DNA from: Aphanocapsa lilacina HA4352-LM1
Lineage (GTDB): Bacteria > Cyanobacteriota > Cyanobacteriia > Gloeobacterales > Gloeobacteraceae
Direction of reading: 5' to 3'
Assembly: GCA_019359725.1 (NCBI GenBank)
Contig: JAHHGR010000001.1
Span: 124,001 to 188,000, forward strand
DNA length: 64,000 nt
The notes under the pieces were generated by a model, which was not told the origin of the DNA, ran no database searches, and was given only the letters and a program-made list of their open reading frames with translations. Position numbers and translations under genes: made by a program. Shown here piece by piece: positions 45,221 through 55,267 of this stretch. Each line of letters opens with the position of its first letter. Positions within the stretch are counted from its first letter, which is position 1.

Positions 45221-48200
45221 GGCGTCGAGGCGGGGCGCTCTTCGATGGGTGCCGGTTCGTCGACCCAACGCAAATCGCGCAGCGAGCCGGTCTGGTTGAT
45301 CGGACCCGCCACCTCGAAGGCAAAGAGGCTGCGGCCGTTGCCGCCACCCGGGCGGCGCGGCGGGTTCTGCCCGTTGGTGCGCTCAAATTCACCCTGCACC
45401 TGGAGGTTGGCGGTGCGATCGAGCAGCACCAGGCTGCCGGCCGGGCGCAACTGCATCCCCGAAGAGAGATACACCATATTTTCGGTGGTCGCGGTGCCGC
45501 CTGCGAGGTTAAAGCTGCCCTCCAACCGGTCGAAGCGGCCGGTCGTCAAGGTGCGTACAGCCCCCGACGCCCCGGCGAAGTTGCCGCCCGCCGCCCCAAA
45601 AAGCGGCCCGAGCAAGTCGTTGGCGGCCAAGCGGCCATTTTGTACCAGCAGCGTTCCATTGCCGGAGAGCGCCCCCAAAAAAGCGTCTGGGTTGGCACCC
45701 TGGGACTGGAATTTGACCTGCAAGTCCCCTTCGCCAAAGATCTGGTCCCCCAGACCCAGAAGCACTGTGGCCAGCAGGTTGATGTCGGTGCCGCGAAAAG
45801 CGAGATCGCCGCTGAACTGGGGAATGGTCGAACGCACATCGGCCCCGAGGGCGCCCGTCATCCGCCCGCCCGCGGCGGCAAGATTGATCTGCGAGAGGTT
45901 CCACAAACCGCGATCGAGCCGCGCCCGGGCGCTGAGGTCCGTAAAGGTCAGCCGGCTGAGCAGGCCTCTGTCGATCTGTACCGTACCCTCGCCGCGCAGA
46001 CCCTTCAGCAAGCTCTCGCCCTCGGTCGCCGCGCTCGAGGCGACCAGTTCGTCGAGGTCGAGCCGGTCGAAGCGCGCCTCAAAATCGAGCCGCGGGTCGC
46101 GAAAATCGGTGAGCGACCCGCCGATGCGGCCGGTGGCGGCGCTGCCCAGGCGAAAGTTCATCCCCGGTGTGCTCACCCGGTTGCCGTCGAAGTTGAGCGG
46201 GCCGCTCAGATCTTCGATGCCCCCCAGCAGGTTCGGCAGGCTCACCCCGGCCAGTTCCAGATTGCCGCGCAACCCGGGGGCGCTGACTGGACCCACCAGG
46301 GCCAGATCGAAGCTGCCGGTCGAACCGGCGGTGGCCCCGAGATTGGCGAACGGCACCACGTAGCGACCGAGTTCGGCCATCGTCATCGGCGCGTCGGAGC
46401 GCACCCGCAGGTCGTAGCGCTGGCTTTTGGCATCGAAGTTGCCGAGCGAGCCCGTCAGATTCAAAGTGCGCTCGCCCTCCAGCCTGGACGCCTCGCCCAC
46501 CAGCAGCGATCCGGGGGTGAGGGTGCTCACCAGCACCAGACGGCGAGCCGGAGCCAGGCGCAGGATATTGCCGAGGGTGAGTTCCGAGACCGCCGTCAGA
46601 TCGGCGCTCAATTGCAAAGCGCGCGCCTGGGGGCCGCCGCTGAGCGCAAAACTGAGCGGCGCGCTGCCGGTGGCACGCACGCCGTCGCGGCTACCCGCCG
46701 GCACCAGCGAGAGCGCCCGGGGAAAGTTGAGGGTGCCGTTGCCGCTCAGTTGCATTGCGCCGTCGCGGCCGACGGTACCTTTGAGGTTGACGGGGGAGCC
46801 CGCCGCGACGGCGCGCAGCTGCTCGATGGTGGTCCCCCGCTCGCCCAGGGCCACGGTACCCACGGCCTCTTCGAGCGGAGCGGCCAGGTCCACCAGGGCG
46901 AGCGTGGCGCCGCGCAGGTCGATGGTGCCGGTGGCCAGGGCGCCGTCGACCTTCAGCTCGACGCCCGCATTGCCCGCAAGTCCCCTGAAAGTCGAGCGCA
47001 AGGCCCTGCGAAAGCCGCCTTCAAACAGGTCCGAGACCAGAATCGGGTAGGCGGCCTTGAGGTCGAGGCCGCTGCTGCTGATGGTCAGTTGCGGGTTGGG
47101 GGCAGCGCTGCCGTAGCCTTCGAGCACCCCGTCGACGCTCAACGAGGAATTGCCCAGATCCGCCTCCAGGTTGGTCAGGGCGATCTTGGTCGGTTCGAAG
47201 ACGACCTCGCCGCGCAGGTTCTTGAGCGGGTGCACCCAGCCCTCGCGCAGCAGCGAAGCACCCACCAGTTCGGCCCGGCCTAGAATTTGGGGGGCATCGA
47301 GGGTGCCGGTGAAGGTGAGGTCGACGTTGCCCCGGCCGCCCAGCAGCCCCAGCCGTCCTCCCCCCAGGTTGCTGAAGATGCTCAGATCGCCGCCGGTGCC
47401 CACGGCCTTGAGATCGATGGGTCCCTCGGGGCGACGGGCGATGGTGCCGGTGAAGGTCGTCTGTTGGCCGGGAGCGCCGACGCGCAGATCCTCGAGCGCC
47501 AGTGCGGCTTCGCTGAGCACCAGCCTGCCGTTGAGCGCGTCGATCGGACTGCGCAGGCGCGGGTTGCTCAATTTAAAGTTCTGAAATTCGAAGCTGCCGC
47601 CGGTGGTCGCCGTGTCGAGGGGACCGCGCACCACCAGCTCGGTGCGCAGCCGGCCGCTGCCTTTGCTGGTGGCGATCCACTCGCGCCAGGGTTCGGCGAC
47701 CAGTTGCAAAGGCGCATTGGTGCGCACGGCGAACGGGTCGATAAAGCCGGTTTTGACCGTCAGATCCAACAAGGGACTTGGCGACTCGCCGGTCGGACGC
47801 CGGACGCTGCCCTGGATATCGGCGTCGAAGCCCTCGCCGCTCAGGCGAAGCCGCTCGGCCCGCACCCCGGCGCTACTGACGCCCATGGCCGTGTCGACTT
47901 TGACCTTGCGCGCCAGCCACGGCTGGCCGCCAAACAGCAGCGGCCAATCCCAGCGCAACAGCCGCGTGCCGCAGGTGCCCTCCAGGCGAGATTCGCCCCC
48001 CAGCGTGCCCTGCCAGACAAAATCGAGGTCAAACACCCCCGTGAGCCCCGCCAGGCTCGGGATGTCGCGGGTGTAGGCCGACAGATAGCGCGGCCGAAAT
48101 TTTTCGGCCAGAATGCGCAGATTGCCGGTGAGTTTTTGCCAATCGCCATCCTCGGGCCAGGCCAGGGTGCCGTCGAGGGTGAGCGCCGTCGCCACCGGTT

Positions 48201-48849
48201 TGTCGCGCAGGGCGTTGACGATGCGGCCCTGCAGATTGATGGGCAACCCGGCGCGGTCGAACTTTTGCACCTTCAAACTTAGTGCGCTCGCCAGGAAGCG
48301 CTGGGGAGGCTGCACCCCTTCATCGTCGAAGCGCACAGTGCTGTCAAAGAGCGTCAGCCCGGTACCTGCAAGATTGACCGGTCCCTCACCGGCGCCCTGC
48401 CCGTCGCCTAAATCCGCAACGTTCCAGCGCCCGTCGCGAAAGCGCTTGAGATAGATTTCCGCACCGTCTATCTCGATATTGCGCACTTCGATCTGGCGGA
48501 CCAACAGCGGCAGCAGCGCCAGTTCGACGAAGGCGCCCCGCGCCTGTAGTTCGCTGGTGCCCCCGCGGTTGACCACGCGCACCTGCTCGGTGCGCAGACC
48601 AACGCCCCCCAGGGTGCGCAACTCGACGCGCCCGAGGAGCACATCGCGGCCCAGCGAGCGTGAAAGCGCTTCCTGCAGGGGCTTGCGAAAGCTCTCGCCA
48701 TCGACAAACAGCGGCACGAGCGCCAGCCCCGCGAAGCTCGCCAGCCCCACGCCGGCCGCACCGATGAGCGTGCGCTGCAGCCACAGCGGCAGCGCAAACC
48801 TGGGTGGGGGGGGTGAGCTTTTGCCGGGGGCAGGGACAGCTTCAGACAT
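45217..48849 (-). CDS. Very large AsmA/TamB-like envelope protein
   Basis: 1210 residues. One N-terminal membrane helix (LIGAAGVGLASFAGLALVPL, about 31-50) anchors a huge periplasmic part that opens with an AsmA-type segment (LSRSLGRDVLLGRVELRTLG, IEVRNIEIDGAEIYLKRF). It consists mostly of beta-strand repeats and ends near GPINQTGSLRDLRWVDEP. The AsmA/TamB/YhdP superfamily forms grooved beta rods carrying phospholipids between inner and outer membranes. ATG 48849 chosen; a TTG six codons upstream is possible. Coupled to ubiA, apparently without functional link. Confidence 0.8.
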   Translation of the reverse strand: MSEAVPAPGKSSPPPPRFALPLWLQRTLIGAAGVGLASFAGLALVPLFVDGESFRKPLQEALSRSLGRDVLLGRVELRTLGGVGLRTEQVRVVNRGGTSELQARGAFVELALLPLLVRQIEVRNIEIDGAEIYLKRFRDGRWNVADLGDGQGAGEGPVNLAGTGLTLFDSTVRFDDEGVQPPQRFLASALSLKVQKFDRAGLPINLQGRIVNALRDKPVATALTLDGTLAWPEDGDWQKLTGNLRILAEKFRPRYLSAYTRDIPSLAGLTGVFDLDFVWQGTLGGESRLEGTCGTRLLRWDWPLLFGGQPWLARKVKVDTAMGVSSAGVRAERLRLSGEGFDADIQGSVRRPTGESPSPLLDLTVKTGFIDPFAVRTNAPLQLVAEPWREWIATSKGSGRLRTELVVRGPLDTATTGGSFEFQNFKLSNPRLRSPIDALNGRLVLSEAALALEDLRVGAPGQQTTFTGTIARRPEGPIDLKAVGTGGDLSIFSNLGGGRLGLLGGRGNVDLTFTGTLDAPQILGRAELVGASLLREGWVHPLKNLRGEVVFEPTKIALTNLEADLGNSSLSVDGVLEGYGSAAPNPQLTISSSGLDLKAAYPILVSDLFEGGFRRALRSTFRGLAGNAGVELKVDGALATGTIDLRGATLALVDLAAPLEEAVGTVALGERGTTIEQLRAVAAGSPVNLKGTVGRDGAMQLSGNGTLNFPRALSLVPAGSRDGVRATGSAPLSFALSGGPQARALQLSADLTAVSELTLGNILRLAPARRLVLVSTLTPGSLLVGEASRLEGERTLNLTGSLGNFDAKSQRYDLRVRSDAPMTMAELGRYVVPFANLGATAGSTGSFDLALVGPVSAPGLRGNLELAGVSLPNLLGGIEDLSGPLNFDGNRVSTPGMNFRLGSAATGRIGGSLTDFRDPRLDFEARFDRLDLDELVASSAATEGESLLKGLRGEGTVQIDRGLLSRLTFTDLSARARLDRGLWNLSQINLAAAGGRMTGALGADVRSTIPQFSGDLAFRGTDINLLATVLLGLGDQIFGEGDLQVKFQSQGANPDAFLGALSGNGTLLVQNGRLAANDLLGPLFGAAGGNFAGASGAVRTLTTGRFDRLEGSFNLAGGTATTENMVYLSSGMQLRPAGSLVLLDRTANLQVQGEFERTNGQNPPRRPGGGNGRSLFAFEVAGPINQTGSLRDLRWVDEPAPIEERPASTP

Positions 48850-48899
48850 GCCCGGACCACGCGCCAAGAGAGGTTCTCAGCCAGTGTATCAGCCGCGAC

Positions 48900-49505
48900 T
48901 TACTGCCGTTTGGCATCGAGCAGCGTGCGGTTCTGGCTGTGGACGATCTGGGCGCCGAGGCGGGCGGTCTCGTTGGTGCCGTCCAGGCCCTTGGCAATCG
49001 CCACGTAGTCCTGGGCGGTGCCGCCCTCGCCGCTGGCCGCCCCAGACGGTACCAGCACGTCGCCTTCGGGATTGAAGACACTGGCGTGGCCGGCGGTGGC
49101 AAAGTTCCAGCGCGTCCCAGCGGTCCCCTGACCGACCGAGATACCGAGAATCTGCTGGAACTCGGTCTGCTCCTGTTCGGTGTTGGGGGTGGCCGGATTG
49201 CCCAGGTCGGTTTCAGAAGTGATGTAGTCGGTCTTCTTGGCCGGCACGCGGGTCTGGCCCGCCGCGGTGGGCTGGCCGATGGTCACAAATTCACCCGGAT
49301 GCTTGAAGTTGTATTCGGCCTGGCCGTTTTTGATGCTGGCGAGCACCGCCGTCGCCTCGGTGGTGCGGGCCTTGTCCGTCTGGCCGATCAGGTTCGGCGC
49401 CGCGACGGCGGCCAGAATGCCCACGATCACTACGACCACCAGCAGTTCGATGAGCGTAAAACCCTTTGCTGCGCCCACCCGCCGACGCCCTGTCCAATTA
49501 CCCAT
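48900..49505 (-). CDS. Type IV pilin-like (PilA) protein
   Basis: 201 residues. Prepilin peptidase site and N-terminal helix are textbook: short basic leader MGNWTGRRRVGAAKG, then FTLIELLVVVVIVGILAAVA with E5 of the mature protein present. The C-terminal part is cyanobacterial in style and lacks a cysteine pair. It may be a major pilin or a minor pseudopilin for motility or DNA uptake. ATG 49505 follows GGAAGG; the frame open upstream is not pilin-like. Confidence 0.9.
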   Translation of the reverse strand: MGNWTGRRRVGAAKGFTLIELLVVVVIVGILAAVAAPNLIGQTDKARTTEATAVLASIKNGQAEYNFKHPGEFVTIGQPTAAGQTRVPAKKTDYITSETDLGNPATPNTEQEQTEFQQILGISVGQGTAGTRWNFATAGHASVFNPEGDVLVPSGAASGEGGTAQDYVAIAKGLDGTNETARLGAQIVHSQNRTLLDAKRQ

Positions 49506-49672
49506 ACGACTTACCTTCCCAAGCGCAAAAACGATGCCATCATGACGTGCCCGCGCCGCGCCGGGTGCCCGGCTCCCGGAGCGCCGACTTCTGCGGTTCA
49601 CCCTAGCACATTGAAGCGTCGGCGCCTCGATGTGCTAGAAGTGCACCAGAATCCGCAAGGGGAGCAACTCTC

Positions 49673-51466
49673 GTGCAACTGCAGGCAGAGCAGCGCGACA
49701 AGCGCACCAGCGGCGGCGACAACCGGGGATTGGTGCTGGCGGGGGTGGCGGCCCTGCTGTTGGGGGGTGTCGGGTTGCGGCTGACCTATCTGCAGGTCAT
49801 CCAGGGTGCGTATCACCGCGAACTGGCCGAGAACAACCGCATCCGCCTGTTGCCCATTCGCCCGCCCCGCGGCCGTATCCTCGATCGCTACGGTCGGGTG
49901 CTCGCCACCAACCGGCTTTCTTTTTCGGTGTTTCTAGAACCGATGCAGCTCAAGCCCAAGGAATGGCCCGCCGCGCTGGCGCGTCTGAGCCTTTTTATCA
50001 AAGTGCCCGCCGACAAGCTCGAAGCAAAGCTCAAAGCCGCCGGGTACAACTCACCCTACCCCGTGCGCGTCTTGCAAAATGTCGAACCGCAGCTGGTGAC
50101 CGTGTTGCGCGAGCACATTCAGGAGTTGCCGGGGGTCAAAGTCGACGTCGAGTGGATGCGCTTCTACCCGAACGGTCCAGTCGCGAGCCATCTATTGGGC
50201 TACACCGGCGAAATTTCGGAGCAGCAGCTGGCCGAACGCAAGGAGCGGGGCTACCGCCTCGGGGACATCATCGGCAAAGCCGGCGTCGAGCGGCTGCTGG
50301 AGGAGAAATTGCACGGCGAGTGGGGCGGCGAACAGGTCGAGGTGGACGCCGCCGGACAGGTGGTGCGCGTCATCGGCGAAGTGCAGCCCAAAGCCGGGCA
50401 GGACGTGCGCCTTTCGATCGACCTGGCGCTGCAAAAGACCGCCGAGGCCGCCCTTCACTCCCGCAAAAATCGCGGAGCGGTGGTGGCGATGGACCCGCGC
50501 AACGGCCAGGTCCTCGCCATCGCCTCCGCCCCCTCCTACGACGCCAACATTCTCTCGGGCCGGATTGCCGAGCAGGACTGGCGGCGGTTGCAGACCCCCG
50601 ATCGGCCCCTGCTCAACCGGGCGGTGCGGCCCTATCCGACGGCGAGCACCTTCAAGATCATCATGACCGCAGCCGGCATCGAAAGCGGCAAGTTCAACCC
50701 CAACAGCCGCCTGGCCACCTTCGGGGGCCTGCGCATCGGCGGGCGCGTCTTTCGCGATCACAACGGCCGCGGCTTCGGCACGATCGGTTTTGTCCGTGCC
50801 CTCTCCCAAAGCAGCGACACGTTTTACTATCAGGTGGGCCTGCGCATCGGTCCCGACGAGATTGCCAAGTGGTCGCGCAATTTTGGCTTCGGCAGCCGCA
50901 CCGACATCGGTCTGCAAAGCGAATCGCGCGGCCTGGTGCCCACCCCCGAGTGGCTGAAGCGCCGCTTCGGGCGCCAGTGGTTCGGAGGGGACACCGCCAA
51001 CACCTCGATCGGCCAGGGCATGGTGCTCTCGACCCCACTGCAAAACGCGGTCATGGTCGGCGCCATCGCCAACGGCGGCTTCCGCGTGCAGCCCCATCTG
51101 GTGCTCGACAGCCGCCCGGGGCTCTCGCCGGTGGGTCTCGCACCTTCCACCCTGGCCACCATTCGCCAGGGCCTCAGTGAAGTGGTCCGCAGCGGCACCG
51201 CCCGCCGCGCTCTGTCGATGCCCGATTTGCCCAACGCCGGCAAGACCGGCACCGCCGAACATGGTGCGCGCAAGGGCGGCCGCACGCACGCCCTCTACGT
51301 CGGCTACGCCCCCACCTCTGCCCCTGAGATTGCTGTATCCGTTTTGCTTGAGAACGGCGGCCATGGCGGATCCGATGCCGCCCCGATTGCAAAGAAAATT
51401 TACCAGACTTACTTCATCGCCAAGGGTAAAAAAAGTGCTGCGCTCTCTCCAAAGCATGTAGAATAA
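49673..51466 (+). CDS. mrdA: Penicillin-binding protein 2 (transpeptidase)
   Basis: 597-residue class B PBP. A membrane helix at about 20-42, then the dimerisation domain (RPPRGRILDRYGRVLATNRL). Transpeptidase motifs: S-x-x-K in TASTFKIIM, S-x-N equivalent SSD in LSQSSDTFYYQVG, and KTG in AGKTGTAEHG. The SSD form and overall order fit PBP2 (cell elongation) rather than FtsI. GTG start 49673 with GGGGAG eight bases upstream; no ATG is available. Confidence 0.92.
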   Translation: MQLQAEQRDKRTSGGDNRGLVLAGVAALLLGGVGLRLTYLQVIQGAYHRELAENNRIRLLPIRPPRGRILDRYGRVLATNRLSFSVFLEPMQLKPKEWPAALARLSLFIKVPADKLEAKLKAAGYNSPYPVRVLQNVEPQLVTVLREHIQELPGVKVDVEWMRFYPNGPVASHLLGYTGEISEQQLAERKERGYRLGDIIGKAGVERLLEEKLHGEWGGEQVEVDAAGQVVRVIGEVQPKAGQDVRLSIDLALQKTAEAALHSRKNRGAVVAMDPRNGQVLAIASAPSYDANILSGRIAEQDWRRLQTPDRPLLNRAVRPYPTASTFKIIMTAAGIESGKFNPNSRLATFGGLRIGGRVFRDHNGRGFGTIGFVRALSQSSDTFYYQVGLRIGPDEIAKWSRNFGFGSRTDIGLQSESRGLVPTPEWLKRRFGRQWFGGDTANTSIGQGMVLSTPLQNAVMVGAIANGGFRVQPHLVLDSRPGLSPVGLAPSTLATIRQGLSEVVRSGTARRALSMPDLPNAGKTGTAEHGARKGGRTHALYVGYAPTSAPEIAVSVLLENGGHGGSDAAPIAKKIYQTYFIAKGKKSAALSPKHVE

Positions 51467-51549
51467 GCGATTGAAATTCAGGCCCAAAGGCACTTCCAGC
51501 GATTCGCCCACCTGCTTTTGGACCTGATATTGCACGGTGAGGAGTTTTT

Positions 51550-51840
51550 ATGAACAAAGGTGAATTAGTGGACGCCGTCGCCAAGAAAGCCAAGCTGGCC
51601 AAAAAGGACGTCGATGCGATCGTGGGTGCGGCCTTCGATGTGATTGTCGAAGCGGTCTCGCGGGGCGACAAAGTCACCCTGGTGGGTTTCGGTTCGTTTG
51701 AACCGCGCAAGCGCGCCGCCCGCGAAGGCCGCAATCCCAAGACCCGCGAGAAGATGACCATCGCCGCGACGACCGTACCGGCTTTTTCGGCGGGCAAGCA
51801 GTTTCGAGAAGCCGTCTCCGGTTCCGCCCAAGCGGACTAA
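51550..51840 (+). CDS. hup: HU-type nucleoid DNA-binding protein
   Basis: 96 residues, complete HU fold: NKGELVDAVAKKAKLAKKDV, the beta-arm consensus GFGSFEPRKRAAREGRNPKT, and the end AFSAGKQFREAV. It binds and bends DNA as a dimer. ATG 51550 follows GAGGAG. Its stop codon is directly abutted by the next gene's GTG, so the two may share an mRNA. Confidence 0.96.
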   Translation: MNKGELVDAVAKKAKLAKKDVDAIVGAAFDVIVEAVSRGDKVTLVGFGSFEPRKRAAREGRNPKTREKMTIAATTVPAFSAGKQFREAVSGSAQAD

Positions 51841-52968
51841 GTGATTCAAACACCCCTTCCTGCCCACGGCGGTGACCGCCAATGGGCGGCACGGCTCGCC
51901 CGCTGCCGCATCGAAGAACTTGTGGATTTCTCTGCCAGCATCAACCCCCTCGGTCCCCCCCCTGGGGTACAGGCCGCCTACGGCGAGGGTTTTGCCGATC
52001 TGTTGCATTACCCCGCTCCCCACGGCAGCGAGCTGCAATCGGCCCTCGCCGCCCGCCTGGGAATTGAGCCCGAGCGCATCGTCTGCGGCAACGGGGCGGC
52101 GGAACTGCTCACCTGGGCGGGCCGCGAGTGCGCCCGCGCCGGACTGACCGTCCTGCCGGTACCGGCTTTTGGCGATTACCGCCGCGCCCTCGCCACCTTT
52201 GACGCTCCGTATATCTCTGTAGCGCTCGCAGCCGATTTTTCACTGCCAAAGGCACTGCCGCCGGGCGATGCGGTAATGCTCGCCAATCCCCACAACCCCT
52301 CCGGCTATCTCTACTTCCGAACCGCCCTCGCTGAGTTGTTCGACCGTTTCAAGCTGCTTATCTTCGACGAAGCGTTCATCGATTTTCTCGACGACCCGGC
52401 GGCATTTTCGGCGCTTTGCGGCCCCGAGCACCCGGGGCTGATCGTGATTCGCTCGCTCACCAAGTTCTATAGTTTGCCGGGGTTACGGCTGGGTTATGCC
52501 GTGCTGCCGGTGGCGATGGCGGCGCGCTGGCAAGCCTGGCGCGATCCGTGGCCTGTCAACGCCCTTGCCCAACACCTGGGAGTAGCGGCCCTGGCGGATC
52601 TCGATTTCGAGCGGCGCACCCGCGCCTGGCTTGGCCCGGCCCGCTCCCGCCTCGCCGCGGGCCTTGCGCTCCTGCCGGGGTTGACGGTCCTGCCGGGGGC
52701 GGCCAACTTCTTGCTGGTGCAGACCGCCACCTCGGCGGTGCACCTGCAGGCCGAATTGCTGCGCCGCCATCGCCTGCTCATCCGCCACTGCACCAGCTAC
52801 GACGGTCTTGGCGAGCGTTATTTTCGGGTGGCGGTGCGCGGCGAATCCGAGAATGATCTGCTCATTGGCGCTCTAGCCGAGATTCTTGCTAAAACCCCAG
52901 CGACGAGCCGAGTTGACGGCTGCGCCAGTAGCCCGCCGCCATCAACAGACCCAGTGCACCCAGAGTAA
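51841..52968 (+). CDS. cobD: CobD-like threonine-phosphate decarboxylase / class I-II aminotransferase
   Basis: 375-residue PLP enzyme. The opening DFSASINPLGPPPGV is typical of CobD, which makes aminopropanol phosphate for the cobalamin nucleotide loop. The PLP fold is evident: NPHNPSGYLYF, LLIFDEAFIDFLDD and the Schiff-base lysine in IRSLTKFYSLPGLRLGY. Histidinol-phosphate aminotransferase is the near relative and cannot be fully excluded. GTG start directly after the hup stop. Its last 80 nt overlap the end of the convergent ABC permease gene, adding a proline/serine-rich tail. Confidence 0.8.
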   Translation: MIQTPLPAHGGDRQWAARLARCRIEELVDFSASINPLGPPPGVQAAYGEGFADLLHYPAPHGSELQSALAARLGIEPERIVCGNGAAELLTWAGRECARAGLTVLPVPAFGDYRRALATFDAPYISVALAADFSLPKALPPGDAVMLANPHNPSGYLYFRTALAELFDRFKLLIFDEAFIDFLDDPAAFSALCGPEHPGLIVIRSLTKFYSLPGLRLGYAVLPVAMAARWQAWRDPWPVNALAQHLGVAALADLDFERRTRAWLGPARSRLAAGLALLPGLTVLPGAANFLLVQTATSAVHLQAELLRRHRLLIRHCTSYDGLGERYFRVAVRGESENDLLIGALAEILAKTPATSRVDGCASSPPPSTDPVHPE

Positions 52969-54433
52969 GCAGCGCTGCGGCCCAGTTGTCCCGGGCAGCC
53001 AGAAAGCTCACCCCGCCCCACCCCAGCAGCGAGACGAATTCTACAATCCCGAGCATCGGATCTCCGCCCCCTGCCGCTCGGCTTTTGAATATCTCCGCAA
53101 GCGCAATGGGCCGCGAGTTCCACAGGCGCAGAGTGGCAGCGGCGACGGTTGCCGCCAGAAAAACGCCCAAAGGCACCAGCCAGGGTTCTCCACGCACCAG
53201 CAGGATCCCAAATAGCGGCAAGAGCAGCACCCACACCGGGATTAAGGCTGCAAGCAGCTTCAGGCGGACTAGTTTCGTCCGCTCGGTCGGGCAGGATCGC
53301 AGCAAATCCGGGGCTTCTTCCCCCGAGACCCCGATGCGCGTGAGCGTATAGACCAGGCTGCTACCCACCACCGTGGCGGCCGTCGCCGCGAGAGTGCCGG
53401 TGCCTCCGAGCGGCCCCCCTGCGTTCTGCAACAGCACAACCAGCCCCGGGATCAAAAACACCCCCTGCAGAAAAGTCTGCGAGAGCAAATAAGGATTGCG
53501 TAGGAGCAACCGCCATTCTTTGAGCAGCACAGCCCGCCCGAAGTCGCCGTGCCAGCGGGGCTCGCCGCTACGCCGCCGTTTTGGGCTCTCTGTGACACTC
53601 TGTTGGGTACCGGCGACAAACGCACGGTAGAGCGTCTCGGTGGCAAGCCAGCCAAGGGCGCCACCGCTTCCCAGCGTCAGCAACATCGCCACCGGATCGG
53701 CAAAGACCGCCCGCGCCGGGGTCCACAACCAACTTTGGGCACCGAGCGGACCGCCTTCGGCAAACAGCGCCAGCCAACGTTCCCAAACCACCCCGTCCCC
53801 CGGCCCGCTCCCGGCAAGCCAGTTGGGCAACTGCGAAGCCACAAAGAACACCGCAGCCAATAGGGCACTGAACACCTGGGCAGCGGTGCGCGCCCGCCGC
53901 GCCCCCAATAGACGCACCAGCCCCAGGGTGACGAGCATCGCGAGGCTGGCGGCGGCGAGCACCATGCCCATCAGGGCCGGGAACACCCCCAGCAGCCTCG
54001 GTACTCCCGCGAGCACCGCAAGGGCACCTGCAGGCACAACAACCACGCAGAAGCTCAAGAAAACTTCAACAGCCACCCCCAACAGGCGGCTTGCGAAGAT
54101 CACCTTGGTCGAGATTGGCGAGGAGACCAACAAATCGAGATCTCCTCGGTCGAAAAGGGCGACGATACTCTGCTCGATCGCCTGATAAAACGCATAAAAA
54201 AAACCAAAAAGCCACAGCACCACCGCGATCCACAAAGCCGGTTCCGGGATAGCACCTTCGACCGACAGCCCCCCGCGCACCTCGGCAAAGACAAACCACA
54301 GCCAGACCAGCAAAGCCGCGACCGACAGCCCCAGCACCGCGAAGATGGTCTTCGCCGCCGGCCTCGCGGTGATCTCACGCCACCACAGACGCAACTCGCA
54401 GCCCAAAAGCCAGCGGAGCGTGCCGGTTTTCAT
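52889..54433 (-). CDS. ABC-2-type exporter permease
   Basis: 514-residue membrane protein with about twelve hydrophobic segments in two halves, joined by a basic loop around residues 265-290. It resembles the large permeases of ABC-2 exporters (FDRGDLDLLVSSPISTKVIF, the element-like cytoplasmic loop). Substrate unknown. ATG 54433 overlaps the stop of the ATPase gene (ATGA). The 3' end overlaps the convergent cobD-like gene by 80 nt. Confidence 0.82.
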   Translation of the reverse strand: MKTGTLRWLLGCELRLWWREITARPAAKTIFAVLGLSVAALLVWLWFVFAEVRGGLSVEGAIPEPALWIAVVLWLFGFFYAFYQAIEQSIVALFDRGDLDLLVSSPISTKVIFASRLLGVAVEVFLSFCVVVVPAGALAVLAGVPRLLGVFPALMGMVLAAASLAMLVTLGLVRLLGARRARTAAQVFSALLAAVFFVASQLPNWLAGSGPGDGVVWERWLALFAEGGPLGAQSWLWTPARAVFADPVAMLLTLGSGGALGWLATETLYRAFVAGTQQSVTESPKRRRSGEPRWHGDFGRAVLLKEWRLLLRNPYLLSQTFLQGVFLIPGLVVLLQNAGGPLGGTGTLAATAATVVGSSLVYTLTRIGVSGEEAPDLLRSCPTERTKLVRLKLLAALIPVWVLLLPLFGILLVRGEPWLVPLGVFLAATVAAATLRLWNSRPIALAEIFKSRAAGGGDPMLGIVEFVSLLGWGGVSFLAARDNWAAALLTLGALGLLMAAGYWRSRQLGSSLGF

Positions 54434-55170
54434 CGATCCTGCCTATCGACCAGTTCCAGAAAGACCGACTCCAGCGTGCCGTCCGCCTCGCCGCTGCGCA
54501 AGCGCAACTGTTCGAGCGTTCCCTCGGCCACCAGCCGTCCGCGGTTGATAATCCCGATGCGCTGCGCCAGACGTTCGGCCACTTCCATGATGTGGGTGGT
54601 GAGGATCACCGTGTTGCCCCGGGCGACGTGTTCGCCAAGCATATCCTTGACCAGGCGGGCGGCCGCCGCATCCAGACCGGTGAGCGGCTCGTCGAGGATA
54701 ATCACCCGCGGCCGGTGCACGAAGGCAGCAGCCAGGGCCAGTTTTTGTTTCATGCCCCGCGAGAACGTCTCGATCAACTGCCCGCGTACTTCCCACAGAC
54801 CCAGTTGCTTGAGCAGCTCGCGGGCGCGGGGCTCAGCCTCGCTGGCCGGCACCCCCCACAGCCCGCAGACAAATTCCAGATGTTCCATCGGCAGCAATTT
54901 GCTGTACAGCAGCGGCTCGTCCGGCAAGTAAGCGAGCGTCTGCTTCGCAGCAGCCGGCTCCCGGGTGATGCTGCGACCCAGGATCCGTGCCTCGCCGCTG
55001 TCTGGGGCGAGCAACCCCGCAACCATCCTGAGAGTCGTCGTCTTGCCCGCGCCGTTGGGTCCCAGCAGCGCGTAGAGCATCCCTTCAGGAATCTGCAGGT
55101 TCAAGCTGTCCACCGCTCGCTGTGAGCCGTAGCGCTTGGTGAGGGCAACCAGTTCCAAAGCAATGGCCAT
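54430..55170 (-). CDS. ABC exporter ATPase
   Basis: 246 residues. Walker A LLGPNGAGKTTTLRMVAGLL, signature FSRGMKQKLALAAAFVH, Walker B VIILDEPLTGLDA, switch histidine LTTHIMEVAERL. Forms an exporter with the downstream permease through translational coupling. Members of this class export drugs, lipids or peptides; none can be chosen here. Confidence 0.9.
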   Translation of the reverse strand: MAIALELVALTKRYGSQRAVDSLNLQIPEGMLYALLGPNGAGKTTTLRMVAGLLAPDSGEARILGRSITREPAAAKQTLAYLPDEPLLYSKLLPMEHLEFVCGLWGVPASEAEPRARELLKQLGLWEVRGQLIETFSRGMKQKLALAAAFVHRPRVIILDEPLTGLDAAAARLVKDMLGEHVARGNTVILTTHIMEVAERLAQRIGIINRGRLVAEGTLEQLRLRSGEADGTLESVFLELVDRQDR

Positions 55171-55193
55171 GCCTCCAGACTACCGGCTGTGCG

Positions 55194-55246
55194 GCGGGGG
55201 GGAGGGGGGGGGGAGATCCCCCCTCCCCCCCCTTAGAAAGGGGGGG
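55194..55246. repeat. GC-rich repeat, left flank of the DUF559 gene
   Basis: Long G-runs (7 and 10) followed by GATCCCCCC, a C-run and CTTAGAAAGGGGGGG. The last part is the GATCCCCCC...AAGGGGGG repeat; the G-runs could form a quadruplex. A copy in opposite orientation flanks the gene on the right. Confidence 0.6.
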
Positions 55247-55267
55247 TTGTGATGCGGTTGATGATTT

